Program-made: the position numbers and the translations under genes | The notes under the pieces: generated by a model | Told to the model about the DNA's origin: nothing | Seen by the model: the letters and a program-made list of their open reading frames with translations, nothing else | The model's database searches: none | Origin: Halobacteriales archaeon QS_9_68_17 | GTDB lineage: Archaea; Halobacteriota; Halobacteria; Halobacteriales; Natronoarchaeaceae | Direction of reading: 5' to 3' | DNA: 64,000 nucleotides | NCBI GenBank assembly: GCA_003023565.1 | Contig: PXSA01000002.1 | Coordinates: forward strand, 47,691 to 111,690 | Shown: piece by piece, positions 34,216 to 43,779 of the stretch | Numbering within the stretch: the stretch's first letter is position 1 | Layout: each line of letters begins with the position of its first letter

Positions 34216-35979
34216 ATGCCTCTCGTCAACGAGGCACACCCTATGGCGACACGAGACGACAGGTTCGAACGGGTGACCACCCGCAAGGAACTCGTAGACG
34301 AGGGCCGGACGCTGACCACGATCGGCGGCCAGCCTATCGCCGTCTTTCACCACGAGGGGGAGTTCCGCGCCGTGAACAACCGCTGTCCGCACATGGGGTT
34401 CCCGCTGGCGAAAGGAACCGTCGAGGACGGCATCCTCACCTGCCACTGGCACCACGCGCGGTTCGAACTCTCCTGTGGCGACACGTTCGACCCGTGGGCC
34501 GATGACGTGCAGACGTACCCCGTCGAGGTGCGCGACGGCGACGTGTACGTCGACCCACATCCCGAACAGGACGAGTCGCCGGTCGAGCACTGGGCGAACC
34601 GCCTCGAAGCGGGCCTCCGCGACGACCTCCGCCTCGTCGTCGCGAAAAGCGTCATCGGCCTGCTCGGCGAGGGCGTGCCGTACGAGGAGCCGGTGCGGGC
34701 TGGCCTAGAGTTCGGCACCGAGCACCGCGACGACGGCTGGGGTCCCGGCCTCGTGATCCTCGGCGCGATGAGCAACCTCTACGGCGACGTGCGCCCCGAG
34801 GACCGACGCCGGGCGCTCTACCGCGGCCTACTCGAAGTGGCCGACGACACCAGCGGCGAGCCGCCGCGGTTCGACCAGCCCGCCTTCTCCAACCCCGACC
34901 TCTCGAAGGAGCGCCTGAAATCGTGGTTCCGCGACACCGTCGAGGTCCGCGACGACGACGGTGCGGAGCGCTGCCTGCGGACCGCCGTAGAGACGCTCGA
35001 CCGCAAGGACGTCGTGGAGATCCTGTACGCCGCGGGCACCGACCACGTCTACCTCGACTCGGGGCACACCCTCGACTTCGTCAACAAGGCGCTGGAGACG
35101 CTGGACCACGTCGGCTGGGAGCACGCCGAGCGGGCGGTCCCGACGCTGGTCCCGCGGTTCACCCAGGCCCGCCGCAGCGAAGAGCAGTCCGAGTGGCGAC
35201 AGCCGGTCGACCTCGGCGAGCTGGTCGCCGAGTATCACGACGCCCTCCCCGACATGCTCGATTCGCGCGACGCCGGCGACTGGGAACCCCCCGAGGGGTT
35301 CGTCGACACCCTGCTCTCGGACGACCCCCACGACGTCGTCGACGCCGTCCGCGACGCCGTCAGGGACGGCGTAACGGCCGAACAACTCGCCTCCCGGGTC
35401 ACCCGTGCGGCCGCACGGCGGGTGGTCCGGTTCCAGACCAGCAACGAGTTCAACGACTGGAACACCGTCCACCACACGTTCAGCTACTGCAACGGCGTCC
35501 ACGGCGGCGCGCGCCGGGTCGACGCGCCGGCGCTCTACCGCGCCGCGCTCCACGGCGCGTTGAGCGTCTACCTCGACCGCTTCCTCAACACGCCGCCCGC
35601 CCGGATCCCCGACGGGGACCCCGACGCCGACCCGGACGCGATCCACGGTGAACTACTCGACGCGTTCGACGAGGAGGGCCGCGTGAACGACGCCGGTTGT
35701 CTCGTGGCCGACTACCTCGCGGCCGGCGGCGACCCCGCGGCGCTGAAGGAGACGTTAGCGCGGGGACTCCTCCGCGAAGACGCCGGGTTCCACACGCTCC
35801 AGCACGTCGAGGCCGGCTTCCGGCAGTTCGACCTCGCCGACGACCCCGAGGAGGCGAAGCTCTACCTGATGGCCCCCGCACGCTACATGGCCGCGCACTT
35901 CCCCACGCGGCGCTCGGCGGAGCAGACGTTCACCATCGCGGAGCGGCTGGACGAGGGGGATCGGGTCCACGAGTCGTAA
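34216..35979 (+). CDS. Rieske [2Fe-2S] domain fused to a large uncharacterised helical domain
   Basis: A 587-residue soluble protein. Residues ~15-115 are a Rieske ferredoxin-type domain with both cluster boxes, CPHMGFPLAKG and CHWHHARFELSCG. The remaining ~460 residues are alpha-helical with histidine-containing blocks such as YLDSGHTLDFVNKALE, NDWNTVHHTFSYCNG and FHTLQHVEAGF, which could hold a metal or bind a substrate, but match no family I can name with confidence. No signal or membrane segment is seen. A second ATG at 34243 is an alternative start. It sits between chaperone genes without an obvious functional link. Confidence 0.8.
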   Translation: MPLVNEAHPMATRDDRFERVTTRKELVDEGRTLTTIGGQPIAVFHHEGEFRAVNNRCPHMGFPLAKGTVEDGILTCHWHHARFELSCGDTFDPWADDVQTYPVEVRDGDVYVDPHPEQDESPVEHWANRLEAGLRDDLRLVVAKSVIGLLGEGVPYEEPVRAGLEFGTEHRDDGWGPGLVILGAMSNLYGDVRPEDRRRALYRGLLEVADDTSGEPPRFDQPAFSNPDLSKERLKSWFRDTVEVRDDDGAERCLRTAVETLDRKDVVEILYAAGTDHVYLDSGHTLDFVNKALETLDHVGWEHAERAVPTLVPRFTQARRSEEQSEWRQPVDLGELVAEYHDALPDMLDSRDAGDWEPPEGFVDTLLSDDPHDVVDAVRDAVRDGVTAEQLASRVTRAAARRVVRFQTSNEFNDWNTVHHTFSYCNGVHGGARRVDAPALYRAALHGALSVYLDRFLNTPPARIPDGDPDADPDAIHGELLDAFDEEGRVNDAGCLVADYLAAGGDPAALKETLARGLLREDAGFHTLQHVEAGFRQFDLADDPEEAKLYLMAPARYMAAHFPTRRSAEQTFTIAERLDEGDRVHES

Positions 35980-36018
35980 ACGCGAGAGAACCGTCGAAAA
36001 AGCGCCTCGGCCGGTCGC

Positions 36019-36690
36019 CTATCCGGCCATTTCCCGGAGCTCCGCGGTCAGGTCCTCGATGGCCGCCTCGACCGCCTCCTCCGAGGCGTCCTCGTCCTCG
36101 ATGACGGCCTCCACGTCGTCCACTTCCCGCTCGACGCGCTCGCGGATGTCGTCGTCGTCGCCGAATCGCTCGCCGCAGTGCGGACAGCGGTCGTACCGCA
36201 GTCGGGTGCTGGCCTCGTGGACGCTCTCCATCGCCCGCTGGACGCGGTTCTCGGCGGCCACCTCGGTGTCGCGGGAGAGCGTCGTCCCCTCGACCTCTAT
36301 CAGGAAGCGTGCGGTCTCAGTCGCCTCGTAGGCGATGTCGTCGACCTCGTCGGCGGTGAGGAAGTCGGAGTACGCGCCGTAGAGGAAGGTCGCCCCCGCC
36401 TCGCGGACCTTCCGCTCGAAGGACCTCCGCGCCTGATAGACGGCCTGACGCGTGTACTCGTCGTCCATGAAGGGGACGAGTTCGGGGAGGTTCTCGCCGA
36501 TCGCGGTCATCTCGACGCCCGTCCCGGTCCGGAAGTCGGCACAGAGCCGTGCGAGCGCCCACTCGCGGGCCGTGAAGTCGACGCGGTCCTTGAGAAAGTC
36601 GTCGACGCGGTCGTAGTCGGCCCCGTCGAGACGGTCGAAACGGTCGCACTCGGCAGTGTCTATCGAAGCGGTTTGCGTGTCTTCGGGCAT
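36019..36690 (-). CDS. Conserved haloarchaeal protein with zinc-ribbon-like pair (DUF5806-like)
   Basis: A 223-residue acidic helical protein. The core (FTAREWALARLCADFRTGTG, MTAIGENLPELVPFMDD, TRQAVYQARRSFERKVREAG, GATFLYGAYSDFLT) looks like a compact helical domain; CPHCGERFGDD near residue 165 is a single zinc-knuckle half; the end is a long acidic coiled segment. Start taken at the ATG at 36690. It lies upstream of the DnaJ/Rieske region and downstream of dnaK on the same strand. Function unknown; DUF number from memory. Confidence 0.68.
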   Translation of the reverse strand: MPEDTQTASIDTAECDRFDRLDGADYDRVDDFLKDRVDFTAREWALARLCADFRTGTGVEMTAIGENLPELVPFMDDEYTRQAVYQARRSFERKVREAGATFLYGAYSDFLTADEVDDIAYEATETARFLIEVEGTTLSRDTEVAAENRVQRAMESVHEASTRLRYDRCPHCGERFGDDDDIRERVEREVDDVEAVIEDEDASEEAVEAAIEDLTAELREMAG

Positions 36691-37115
36691 GGTGTTTTCG
36701 TGCGGTTGCCCGCATATGCGCAAGGACCCGGACGCGGTTAACGGTTTCTCACGCCGCGTACGTCCGCCAGACCGCCGCGTCGGGAGTTTCGGTCGTCCGG
36801 GAAAAGCGACCGCAGAGAGGTCGGAGAGCGGGTTATCGAGACTCGTCCGTTCTGTCCTCGTGTCCGCCTAGAAAAGGCCGCTGCGGTTACTTCTCGGGTG
36901 CGCGGGAGCCTCGTTTCCGCTCACCTCCGCTCGCTTCGTTCGCGGAGACACCGATAGACTCGCTACGCTCGTCTATCGAGCCGACGACCCGGACTCGTCC
37001 GTTCAGTCCTCGTCCTCGTCGTCTACTTCGAAAAGTTCGCTTCGCTCACTTTTCGAACCACCGATAGACTCGCTACGCCCGTCTATCGAGCGGACGAAAG
37101 CTCCTCAGACTCGTT
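36691..37115. repeat. 425-bp gap with four palindromes sharing an 11-nt loop
   Basis: No gene is seen. Four hairpins: ctccgc/gcggag (36925-36947), cgatagac/gtctatcg (36952-36978), ttcgaaaagt/acttttcgaa (37027-37057) and cgatagac/gtctatcg (37062-37088). Their loops are tcgcttcgttc, tcgctacgctc, tcgcttcgctc and tcgctacgccc: one consensus, TCGCTWCGYYC, framed by different but perfectly paired stems. They follow the dnaK stop codon and may act in its 3' UTR. Confidence 0.8.
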
Positions 37116-39032
37116 TCATTCGTCTTCGTCGCTTTCGTCCACGTCCTCGAAGTCGGCGTCGACGAACTCCTCGTCGTCGCCCGCGGCACCGCCGGGACCG
37201 CCAGCGGGACCGCCGGCCGGGCCGCCGCCCATGCCGCCTGCGCCGCCGGCACCGCCCGCGCCGGCCTGGGCCTGCTGCTGGTACATCTGCTTGCCGATCT
37301 CCTGCAGTTCGTCGCTCAGGGACTCGGTGGCCTCCTCCAGTTCCTCCTTGGAGGCGTCGTCGTCGTCGAGCACGTCCTGCACGTGCTCGATCTCGGCCTC
37401 GATGGTCTCCTCGAGGTCGGCGTCGACCTCGTCCTCGTTCTCCTCGAGGAGGTCCTCAGCGCGCTGGACCGCGGCCTCGGCCTCGTTGCGGGCCTCGATG
37501 CGCTCGCGGCGGCGCTGGTCCTCCTCGGCGTGCTCCTCTGCCTCCTGTTGCATCTGCTCGATCTCCTCGTCGGAGAGGCCCGCGCCGCCCTCGATGGTGA
37601 TCTCCTCGCTCTCGCCGGAGCCTTTGTCCTCGGCGGAGACGTTGACGATGCCGTTCTCGTCGATGGAGAACGTCACCTCGATCTGCGGCGTTCCGGCCGG
37701 GGCCGGCGGGATGCCGGTCAGGTGGAACTCGCCGAGCAGTTCGTTCTCCTCGGCGATCTCGCGTTCGCCCTGGAACACGCGGACCTGCACGGAGGTCTGG
37801 TTGTCGGCGGCGGTGGTGAAGATCTTCGACTCCTCGGTCGGGATCGTCGTGTTCTTCTCGATGAGGCGCTCGAAGATGCCGCCTTTCACCTCGATACCGA
37901 GCGAGAGCGGGGTGACGTCGAGGAGTACGATGTCGTCGACCTCGCCGCCGAGCACGCCGCCCTGGATGGCCGCGCCCAGCGCGACGGCCTCGTCGGGGTT
38001 GACGTTCTTCTTCGGCTCCTTGCCGGTCAGTTCCTCGACCTTCTCCTCGACCTGCGGCATCCGGGTGGACCCGCCGACGAGCAGCACCTCGTCGATGTCG
38101 TCCTTGTCGTAGCCCGCGTCGTCGAGCGCCTGCTCGGTCGGTTCGACGGTGCGGTCGATGAGGTCGGACGTGAGCGACTCGAACTTCGCGCGTGTGAGGC
38201 TCTTTTCGAGGTGGATCGGGCCGTCGTCGGTCGCCGTGATGAAGGGCAGATTGATCTCCGTCTCCTTCCGGGAGGAGAGTTCGATCTTCGCCTCCTCGGC
38301 CGCGTCTTTCAGGCGCTGGAGCGCCTGCCGGTCCTCGCGGAGGTCGATGCCGTGGTCGTCCTCGAACTCTTCGGCGAGCCAGTCGATAATGGCACCGTCC
38401 CAGTCGTCGCCGCCGAGGTCGTTGTCGCCGTTCGTGGCGACGACCTCGTAGACACCGCCGCCGAGATCGAGAACGGAGACGTCGAACGTACCCCCGCCGA
38501 GGTCGTACACGAGGACGGTCTGGTCGGAATCGTCATCGAGACCGTACGCCATCGAGGCCGCGGTCGGTTCGTTGACGATGCGCTCGACCTCGAAGCCGGC
38601 GATCTCGCCGGCGTTCTTGGTCGCCTGGCGCTGGCGGTCGTTGAAGTACGCCGGCACCGTGATAACGGCCTTCTCGACCTCGTCGCCGAGGTACTCCTCG
38701 GCGTCGTGTTTGATCTTCTGGAGGATCATCGCCGAGATCTGCTCGGGCGTGTACTCCTCGTCGTCGTCCGACGCCTCGCCGATCTCGACGGTGTAGTCCT
38801 CGTCGCCCATGTGGCGCTTGATCGACTGGATCGTACGCTCCGGGTTCTGGACGGCCTGGTTCTTCGCTGGTTTGCCGACCAGTCGCTCCCCGTCGTCGGA
38901 GAAGGAGACGACGGAGGGCGTCGTGCGCTCGCCCTCGTTGTTGACGATGATCTCCGGCTCACCGCCTTCCATGACCGCGAACGCACTGTTCGTCGTTCCA
39001 AGGTCTATTCCGAGAATCTTGTTGCTCGCCAT
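37116..39032 (-). CDS. dnaK: Chaperone DnaK (Hsp70)
   Basis: A 638-residue Hsp70. Seen: the ATPase phosphate loop [81 protein letters not shown], the linker [16 protein letters not shown] and a glycine/alanine/methionine-rich C-terminal tail ending in acidic residues. ATP-driven folding chaperone of the cytoplasm. The ATG at 39032 starts at [12 protein letters not shown]; upstream in-frame codons are not conserved. GrpE is 122 bp upstream on the same strand, so grpE-dnaK likely form an operon. Confidence 0.96.
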   Translation of the reverse strand: MASNKILGIDLGTTNSAFAVMEGGEPEIIVNNEGERTTPSVVSFSDDGERLVGKPAKNQAVQNPERTIQSIKRHMGDEDYTVEIGEASDDDEEYTPEQISAMILQKIKHDAEEYLGDEVEKAVITVPAYFNDRQRQATKNAGEIAGFEVERIVNEPTAASMAYGLDDDSDQTVLVYDLGGGTFDVSVLDLGGGVYEVVATNGDNDLGGDDWDGAIIDWLAEEFEDDHGIDLREDRQALQRLKDAAEEAKIELSSRKETEINLPFITATDDGPIHLEKSLTRAKFESLTSDLIDRTVEPTEQALDDAGYDKDDIDEVLLVGGSTRMPQVEEKVEELTGKEPKKNVNPDEAVALGAAIQGGVLGGEVDDIVLLDVTPLSLGIEVKGGIFERLIEKNTTIPTEESKIFTTAADNQTSVQVRVFQGEREIAEENELLGEFHLTGIPPAPAGTPQIEVTFSIDENGIVNVSAEDKGSGESEEITIEGGAGLSDEEIEQMQQEAEEHAEEDQRRRERIEARNEAEAAVQRAEDLLEENEDEVDADLEETIEAEIEHVQDVLDDDDASKEELEEATESLSDELQEIGKQMYQQQAQAGAGGAGGAGGMGGGPAGGPAGGPGGAAGDDEEFVDADFEDVDESDEDE

Positions 39033-39154
39033 CTTGAAGGGTACTTGCTCGCTCGTTGGTTTAAGCCTTACTACACGAAACAACTCGTTCGAATAAAACT
39101 ACAGGTAGGGAGACGAATTAAAGAAACCAGCACATGACCGTGCGGGGTCCGAAA

Positions 39155-40087
39155 CTAGCGCCCCTCGTCGTCGTCGATCGCGTCGCTTATCGCGTCGTCA
39201 CTGGCTTCGGACACTTCCCTGTCGTCCGACTCCGCGCTCTCTCGCTCCTCGGCTTCCAGATCGATCTCCTCGACGTCGTCGCCGTCCGTACCCCCTCCGT
39301 CCGCGTCGTCGCTCCCCTCGTCTATCTCGCCGTCGAGTTCGATCGCTTCGGCCTCGCCGTCGTCGCCCGCGTCGGCGGCCTCGGTCTCGTCGTCCTCGGC
39401 CGCCCCGTCGTCCGTCTCCGCTTCGCTCGTTTCCGACCCGTCGCTGACGGTGACCTGCGCGGTTTCGAGCACCTTGTCGCTCATCTCGTAGCCGGGCTTG
39501 TACACCTCGGCGATAGTGTCTTCGGGCTGGTCGCTCTCGACGCGCACCATGACCTCGTGGCGCTGGGGGTCGACCGCCTCGCCGGGGTCGGGGTCGACCT
39601 CGGAGACGTCCTCCGCGTCGAGCACCCGGTCGAACTCCTTCAGCGTCATCTTCACGCCCTCGCGGATGCTCTCGACGTCGTCGTGGTCCTGGTCGACCGC
39701 CCGCTTCAGGTTGTCCCGCACGTCGAGCAGGCGCTCGACCAGGTCCTCGGTCGCGCGGTCGCGGATCTGGTCCTGACGCTTTTTCGCCCGCTTCTTGTAG
39801 TTCTGGAAGTCCGCCTGCTTGCGCTTCAGTCGGTCCTCCAGGTCCTCGACCTCCTCGTCGCGCTCCTCGACCGCCGCTTCGAGTTCGTCGACGCGGCCGT
39901 CGAGTTCGACCGCCTTCTCCAGCAACTGCCGGACCTCGTCGCCGAGTTCCTCGTCGTGTTCGGCGACCGCTTTCGGTAACTGTTCGCCGATCGTGTATGC
40001 CTCCTCCTCCGCCGGTTCGGACGCCCCGTCCTCGGCGTCGGCGTCCGGGTCCGCGGGGGTGGCGTCCGTTCCCTCGTCTTCGCTCAT
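39155..40087 (-). CDS. grpE: Nucleotide exchange factor GrpE with long acidic C-terminal extension
   Basis: A 310-residue protein. Residues ~50-120 form the long coiled coil (EKAVELDGRVDELEAAVEE, LKRKQADFQNYKKRAKKRQD), followed by the GrpE head (LLDVRDNLKRAVDQ, MTLKEFDRVLDAEDV, HEVMVRVESDQPEDT, KPGYEMSDKVLETAQVTVSD). About 95 further residues are an acidic, Asp/Glu/Ala/Ser-rich tail, making this longer than the usual ~200-230. It releases ADP from DnaK. The ATG at 40087 is used; it is divergent from the XPB gene with a 127-bp gap. Confidence 0.93.
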   Translation of the reverse strand: MSEDEGTDATPADPDADAEDGASEPAEEEAYTIGEQLPKAVAEHDEELGDEVRQLLEKAVELDGRVDELEAAVEERDEEVEDLEDRLKRKQADFQNYKKRAKKRQDQIRDRATEDLVERLLDVRDNLKRAVDQDHDDVESIREGVKMTLKEFDRVLDAEDVSEVDPDPGEAVDPQRHEVMVRVESDQPEDTIAEVYKPGYEMSDKVLETAQVTVSDGSETSEAETDDGAAEDDETEAADAGDDGEAEAIELDGEIDEGSDDADGGGTDGDDVEEIDLEAEERESAESDDREVSEASDDAISDAIDDDEGR

Positions 40088-40214
40088 AGGCGGTAGAAAC
40101 CGTCGGGTAGGTTTAATTCTTGAGGAATGGTCCCGCCGCCTCCGGCGGTCGCCGCGGCCCGCACCCCGCCGGGCGAGCGGGGGCGATTTAACCCCGGAAC
40201 GCGAACGTCGCGAC

Positions 40215-41555
40215 GTGGCAGCGCTCACGCTCCGCTTCGAGGACGGCACCGTTCGGATCGAGGGCGACGGCCCGTGTCCGTCGTTCGTCGAGCGCGACCC
40301 CCGCTCCGAGACGCGCCGGGCACCGGCGTTTCGCTACGCCGACCTGCTGGACGCCCTCGACGGGCGCGGCGTCGACTACGAGGACCGCGTCCTCGACCTC
40401 GACCCCCTGTCGGGGCTCGACTCCGCGTACGAACTCCGCGAGTACCAGGCCGACGCGCTCGCCGCGTGGCGCGACGCCGCCGAACGCGGCGTCCTCGAAC
40501 TCCCGACCGGGAGCGGCAAGACCGTCATCGCCATCGAGGCGACCGAGGAACTGGCGACGCCGACGCTCGTCGTCGTGCCGACCATCGACCTGCTCCAGCA
40601 GTGGCGGCGCGAACTCGCCGCGGAGTTCGACCGCCCCGTCGGACAGCTCGGCGGCGGCGAGCAGCGGCTCGAACCGATCACCGTCTCGACGTACGACTCG
40701 GCGTACCTACGGGCCGACGACGTCGGCGACCGCTTCGGCCTCGCCGTCTTCGACGAGGTTCACCACCTCGGCGGCGAGGGGTATCGCGAGATCGCCCACC
40801 TGCTCGCCGCCCCGGCGCGGATGGGACTCACGGCGACGTTCGAGCGCCCGGACGACGCCCACGAGGTGGTCGAGGAACTCGTCGGTCCCGTCGCCTACCG
40901 CATCTCGCCGGAGGAACTCGCCGGCGACCACCTCGCCCCCTACGACGTCAAGCGGATCACCGTCTCGCTGACCGAAGAAGAACGCGAGGAGTACGAGCGC
41001 CGGCAGGAGACGTTCACCGACTACCTGAATCGCTCGAACATCCGGATGCGGGGCGGAAGCGACTACCAGGAGCTCGTCAAGCGCTCCGGCTCCGATCCCG
41101 AGGCTCGCGAGGCCCTGCTCGCCAAGCAGCGCGCTCGCGAGATAATGATGGGGAGCGAGCGGAAGGTCGACCGCCTCGCCGAGATACTCGACGACCACCG
41201 TGACGACCGCGTCATCGTCTTCACCGCCCACAACGACCTCGCCTACCGCATCTCCGAGCGCTTCCTGGTCCCCGCCGTCACCCACCGCACGAGCGCCGCC
41301 GAGCGACGCGGGATACTGGACGGCTTCCGCGCCGGCGACTACTCGCGGGTCGTCACCTCGAACGTCCTCGACGAGGGCGTCGACGTGCCGGACGCGAACG
41401 TCGCCGTCGTCCTCTCGGGGAGCGGAAGCGAGCGGGAGTTCACCCAGCGCCTCGGCCGGATCCTGCGACCGAAGGAGGACGGTCGACCGGCGCTGCTGTA
41501 CGAGGTGGTGAGCGAGGAGACGGCGGAGGAGCGCGTCGCCGCTCGCCGGCGCTGA
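40215..41555 (+). CDS. XPB/Rad25-type DNA helicase
   Basis: A 446-residue superfamily 2 helicase. Seen: ELREYQADALAAW (Q-motif region), Walker A LELPTGSGKTVIAIEA, VVPTIDLLQQW, VFDEVHHLG (DEAH-type box), GLTATFERPDD, VIVFTAHNDLAYRI, VVTSNVLDEGVDVPDANV and QRLGRILRPK. The start is the GTG at 40215, giving AALTLRFEDGTVRIEG; no ATG precedes conserved sequence. Archaeal XPB unwinds damaged DNA together with the nuclease Bax1, encoded downstream after one intervening lipoprotein gene. Confidence 0.9.
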   Translation: MAALTLRFEDGTVRIEGDGPCPSFVERDPRSETRRAPAFRYADLLDALDGRGVDYEDRVLDLDPLSGLDSAYELREYQADALAAWRDAAERGVLELPTGSGKTVIAIEATEELATPTLVVVPTIDLLQQWRRELAAEFDRPVGQLGGGEQRLEPITVSTYDSAYLRADDVGDRFGLAVFDEVHHLGGEGYREIAHLLAAPARMGLTATFERPDDAHEVVEELVGPVAYRISPEELAGDHLAPYDVKRITVSLTEEEREEYERRQETFTDYLNRSNIRMRGGSDYQELVKRSGSDPEAREALLAKQRAREIMMGSERKVDRLAEILDDHRDDRVIVFTAHNDLAYRISERFLVPAVTHRTSAAERRGILDGFRAGDYSRVVTSNVLDEGVDVPDANVAVVLSGSGSEREFTQRLGRILRPKEDGRPALLYEVVSEETAEERVAARRR

Positions 41556-41641
41556 CTTCATGTCATCGGGACGCGAGAGGCGACGCGTTCCGGGTGGCGT
41601 CTCGCCGGCGCTGACGCTCGGTCAGCGTCACGGGAGAGGCG
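41542..41641. repeat. Tandem repeat of the XPB gene tail
   Basis: Two 41-bp copies at 41542-41582 and 41601-41641 (59-bp period) share ctcgccggcgctgac at the left, gagaggcg at the right and about 32 of 41 bases overall. The first contains the last codons and stop of the XPB gene; the second lies just before the lipoprotein gene's 3' end. Confidence 0.65.
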
Positions 41642-41659
41642 GCTCCGGTCGGTAGCCCG

Positions 41660-42136
41660 TCAGCCCTGCCCGCCGTCCTCGTCGACGGCTTCCCAGCGCG
41701 GGCTGATGCTCTTCCGGTCGGCCGCCGCGTACTCGTCGCGCGAGACGTCGAACTCGAAGACGTAGCTGTCGCGCTCGCCGCCGTCGAGGCGGACCGTCGC
41801 CCGCTCTGTGTACGTCGTCCCGTCGACCGTCACCTCGTAGACGAGCACCGCCGCGGCCGGTTCGTCGGCGGTGTTCTCGACGGTCGTGGTGACGACCATG
41901 TCGCCGGCGTCGCTCTCCCCGAAGTCGGTCTCGACGAAGGCGAACGGGTCGCCGGGGTCGTCGGGGACGCCGACGTCGACGCCGCTGAGGTCGAGTTCTG
42001 CCGTCGTCTCCGTCGGGTAGTCCCCGGCCTCGGGCGGCCCCTCCCGGGCGTCCCAGTCGCCGCGGTTCTCGCCGCACCCCGCGAGGCCCGCGATGGCGAG
42101 GGCGCTCAGTCGCCGGAGGAGGGTCCGCCGTCGCAT
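41660..42136 (-). CDS. Small Tat-type lipoprotein
   Basis: A 158-residue lipoprotein: MRRRTLLRRLSALAIAGLAGCG gives a twin-arginine signal with the lipobox Cys near residue 21. The mature part is acidic, with one beta-rich domain (MVVTTTVENTADEPAAAVL, YEVTVDGTTYTERATV, SYVFEFDVSRDEYAAAD) like small CARDB/FxLYD-type extracellular domains. It splits the XPB-Bax1 pair on the opposite strand. GC content equals its neighbours. Function unknown. Confidence 0.72.
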   Translation of the reverse strand: MRRRTLLRRLSALAIAGLAGCGENRGDWDAREGPPEAGDYPTETTAELDLSGVDVGVPDDPGDPFAFVETDFGESDAGDMVVTTTVENTADEPAAAVLVYEVTVDGTTYTERATVRLDGGERDSYVFEFDVSRDEYAAADRKSISPRWEAVDEDGGQG

Positions 42137-42237
42137 ACTCGGGCACTGGCAGGGGGACCACGTATGTCTTGTGACGCGGAGCGACACCTCGCCCTGAACG
42201 GACCGCTTTTGTCGCTGGAACGCGGACTCGCGGACGA

Positions 42238-43749
42238 ATGCTGACGAAGGACCTCCTGCGCGTCTCCCGCGCCGGCGGGGGGTACCACCCGCAGTTCGCC
42301 GGGCGCGAGCACCGCCCGCTCGCGGCGAAGGCGCTCGGCACGTATCAGGGCCACGTCGGCGAGCGGCGCGCCGACCTGGAGGCGGCGCTGACCGACCTGG
42401 AGCGCGAGGCCGAGGACTTCAAGCTCGTGCGGGGGTTCGCGAAGCTGCTGGAGCGGGAGGCGGCGTTCGAGACGCGCGCCGGCGTCGACCCGGAGCGGGC
42501 GCGCCGCGAGGCGTTCGCCGCCGGCGAGGCGGTCGGCGCGGTCACCGAGACCGAGCGAACGACGGCGCTCTCGCGGGCGGCGGACGCGCTGGGGACCGAT
42601 CCGGACACCGTCGAGGCGGCGCTGTACGCCGACCGCGAGGACCGGCAGGTGCTGGCGTCGTTCGACGCGCGCTGGAGCCCCGACGACCTGATCGACCAGT
42701 ACGACCTCTCGCTCGCACAGACGGCGCTGTTCGACGCGACGGAGGTCCGCGTCCGAACGTCGGATCCGACGGCGCTCGTCTCGGCGGTCAAGCGCCTCCG
42801 TCTGATGTACGAGGTGCTGCGACGCGAGGACGGGAGCCGCGAAGTGGTCGTGACCGGGCCGACGCGGCTGTTCCGCTCGACGCGGCGCTACGGGACGCGG
42901 TTCGCTCGCCTCCTGCGAACGCTGGCGAAGGCCCCCGAATGGCGGCTGACCGCGGCGATAGACGACCGCGGCACGGAGCGCGAACTCCACCTGTCCGACG
43001 ACGACCCGGTCCGGGTACCGGACGCCGAGCCCGTGACGGACGTGAGCTACGACAGCGGCGTCGAGGCCGACTTCGCCGCGCGGTTCCAGTCGCTGGACCT
43101 GGACTGGGACCTCGTGCGCGAGCCGGAGCCGCTTGCCGCCGGGTCGCGCGTGATGATCCCCGACTTTGCGTTCGAGTACGAGCACGCGGAGTTCCGGGTG
43201 TTCTTCGAGATCATGGGCTTCTGGACGCCGGAGTACGTCGAGAAGAAGCTCTCGCAGATGGACGCCGTCGACGACGTGGAACTGCTCGTCGCGGTCGACG
43301 AGAGCCTCGGCGTCGGCGAAGCGATCGAGGCCCGCGACCACCGCGCGGTCCCCTACTCCGGGACCGTCCGGATCAAGGACGCCCGCGACGCCCTGCGGCG
43401 CTACGAGGACGACCTGGTCGCGGAGAGCGCCGCCGCGCTCCCCGACGAACTCCGGCCCGAGGACGACGTGGTGACGCTCGCCGAACTCGCCGAGCGCCAC
43501 GGCGTGGGCGAGGCGGCCGTCGAGGGGCAGGCGTTCCCCGACCACGAGCGCGTCGGGCGGACCCTGGTGCGGCCGGCGGTGCTCGACGACCTCGGCGAGG
43601 AGATAGCCGCCGGGATGTCGCTGTCGGAGGTCGAGGGCGTGCTGGACGAACGCGGGATCGACGACGCGAGCGCGACGCTGTCGCGACTCGGTTACCGCGT
43701 GGAGTGGGAGGGGCTGAGCGCCGGGACGGTGCGGGAACGGGAGGAATAA
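42238..43749 (+). CDS. bax1: Bax1 nuclease, partner of archaeal XPB (DUF790 family)
   Basis: A 503-residue protein. Seen: the N-terminal MLTKDLLRVSRAGGGYHPQF, a middle domain (FDARWSPDDLIDQYDLSLAQ, ATEVRVRT), the nuclease core with MIPDFAFEYEHAEFRVFFEIMGFW, where the aspartate and glutamate spaced as in PD-(D/E)XK enzymes precede TPEYVEKKL, and a C-terminal helix-turn-helix-like region. It cuts DNA opened by XPB in nucleotide excision repair. Its 3' third is duplicated in decayed form at 44.4-44.7 kb. Confidence 0.88.
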   Translation: MLTKDLLRVSRAGGGYHPQFAGREHRPLAAKALGTYQGHVGERRADLEAALTDLEREAEDFKLVRGFAKLLEREAAFETRAGVDPERARREAFAAGEAVGAVTETERTTALSRAADALGTDPDTVEAALYADREDRQVLASFDARWSPDDLIDQYDLSLAQTALFDATEVRVRTSDPTALVSAVKRLRLMYEVLRREDGSREVVVTGPTRLFRSTRRYGTRFARLLRTLAKAPEWRLTAAIDDRGTERELHLSDDDPVRVPDAEPVTDVSYDSGVEADFAARFQSLDLDWDLVREPEPLAAGSRVMIPDFAFEYEHAEFRVFFEIMGFWTPEYVEKKLSQMDAVDDVELLVAVDESLGVGEAIEARDHRAVPYSGTVRIKDARDALRRYEDDLVAESAAALPDELRPEDDVVTLAELAERHGVGEAAVEGQAFPDHERVGRTLVRPAVLDDLGEEIAAGMSLSEVEGVLDERGIDDASATLSRLGYRVEWEGLSAGTVREREE

Positions 43750-43779
43750 AAGGATATCCCTTGTCTGAACAGGGGCTTT

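Noticed and set aside
36925..37088. CRISPR array or tandem repeat
   Set aside because: Units are hairpins with different stems and irregular spacing; no constant repeat with unique spacers and no cas genes.
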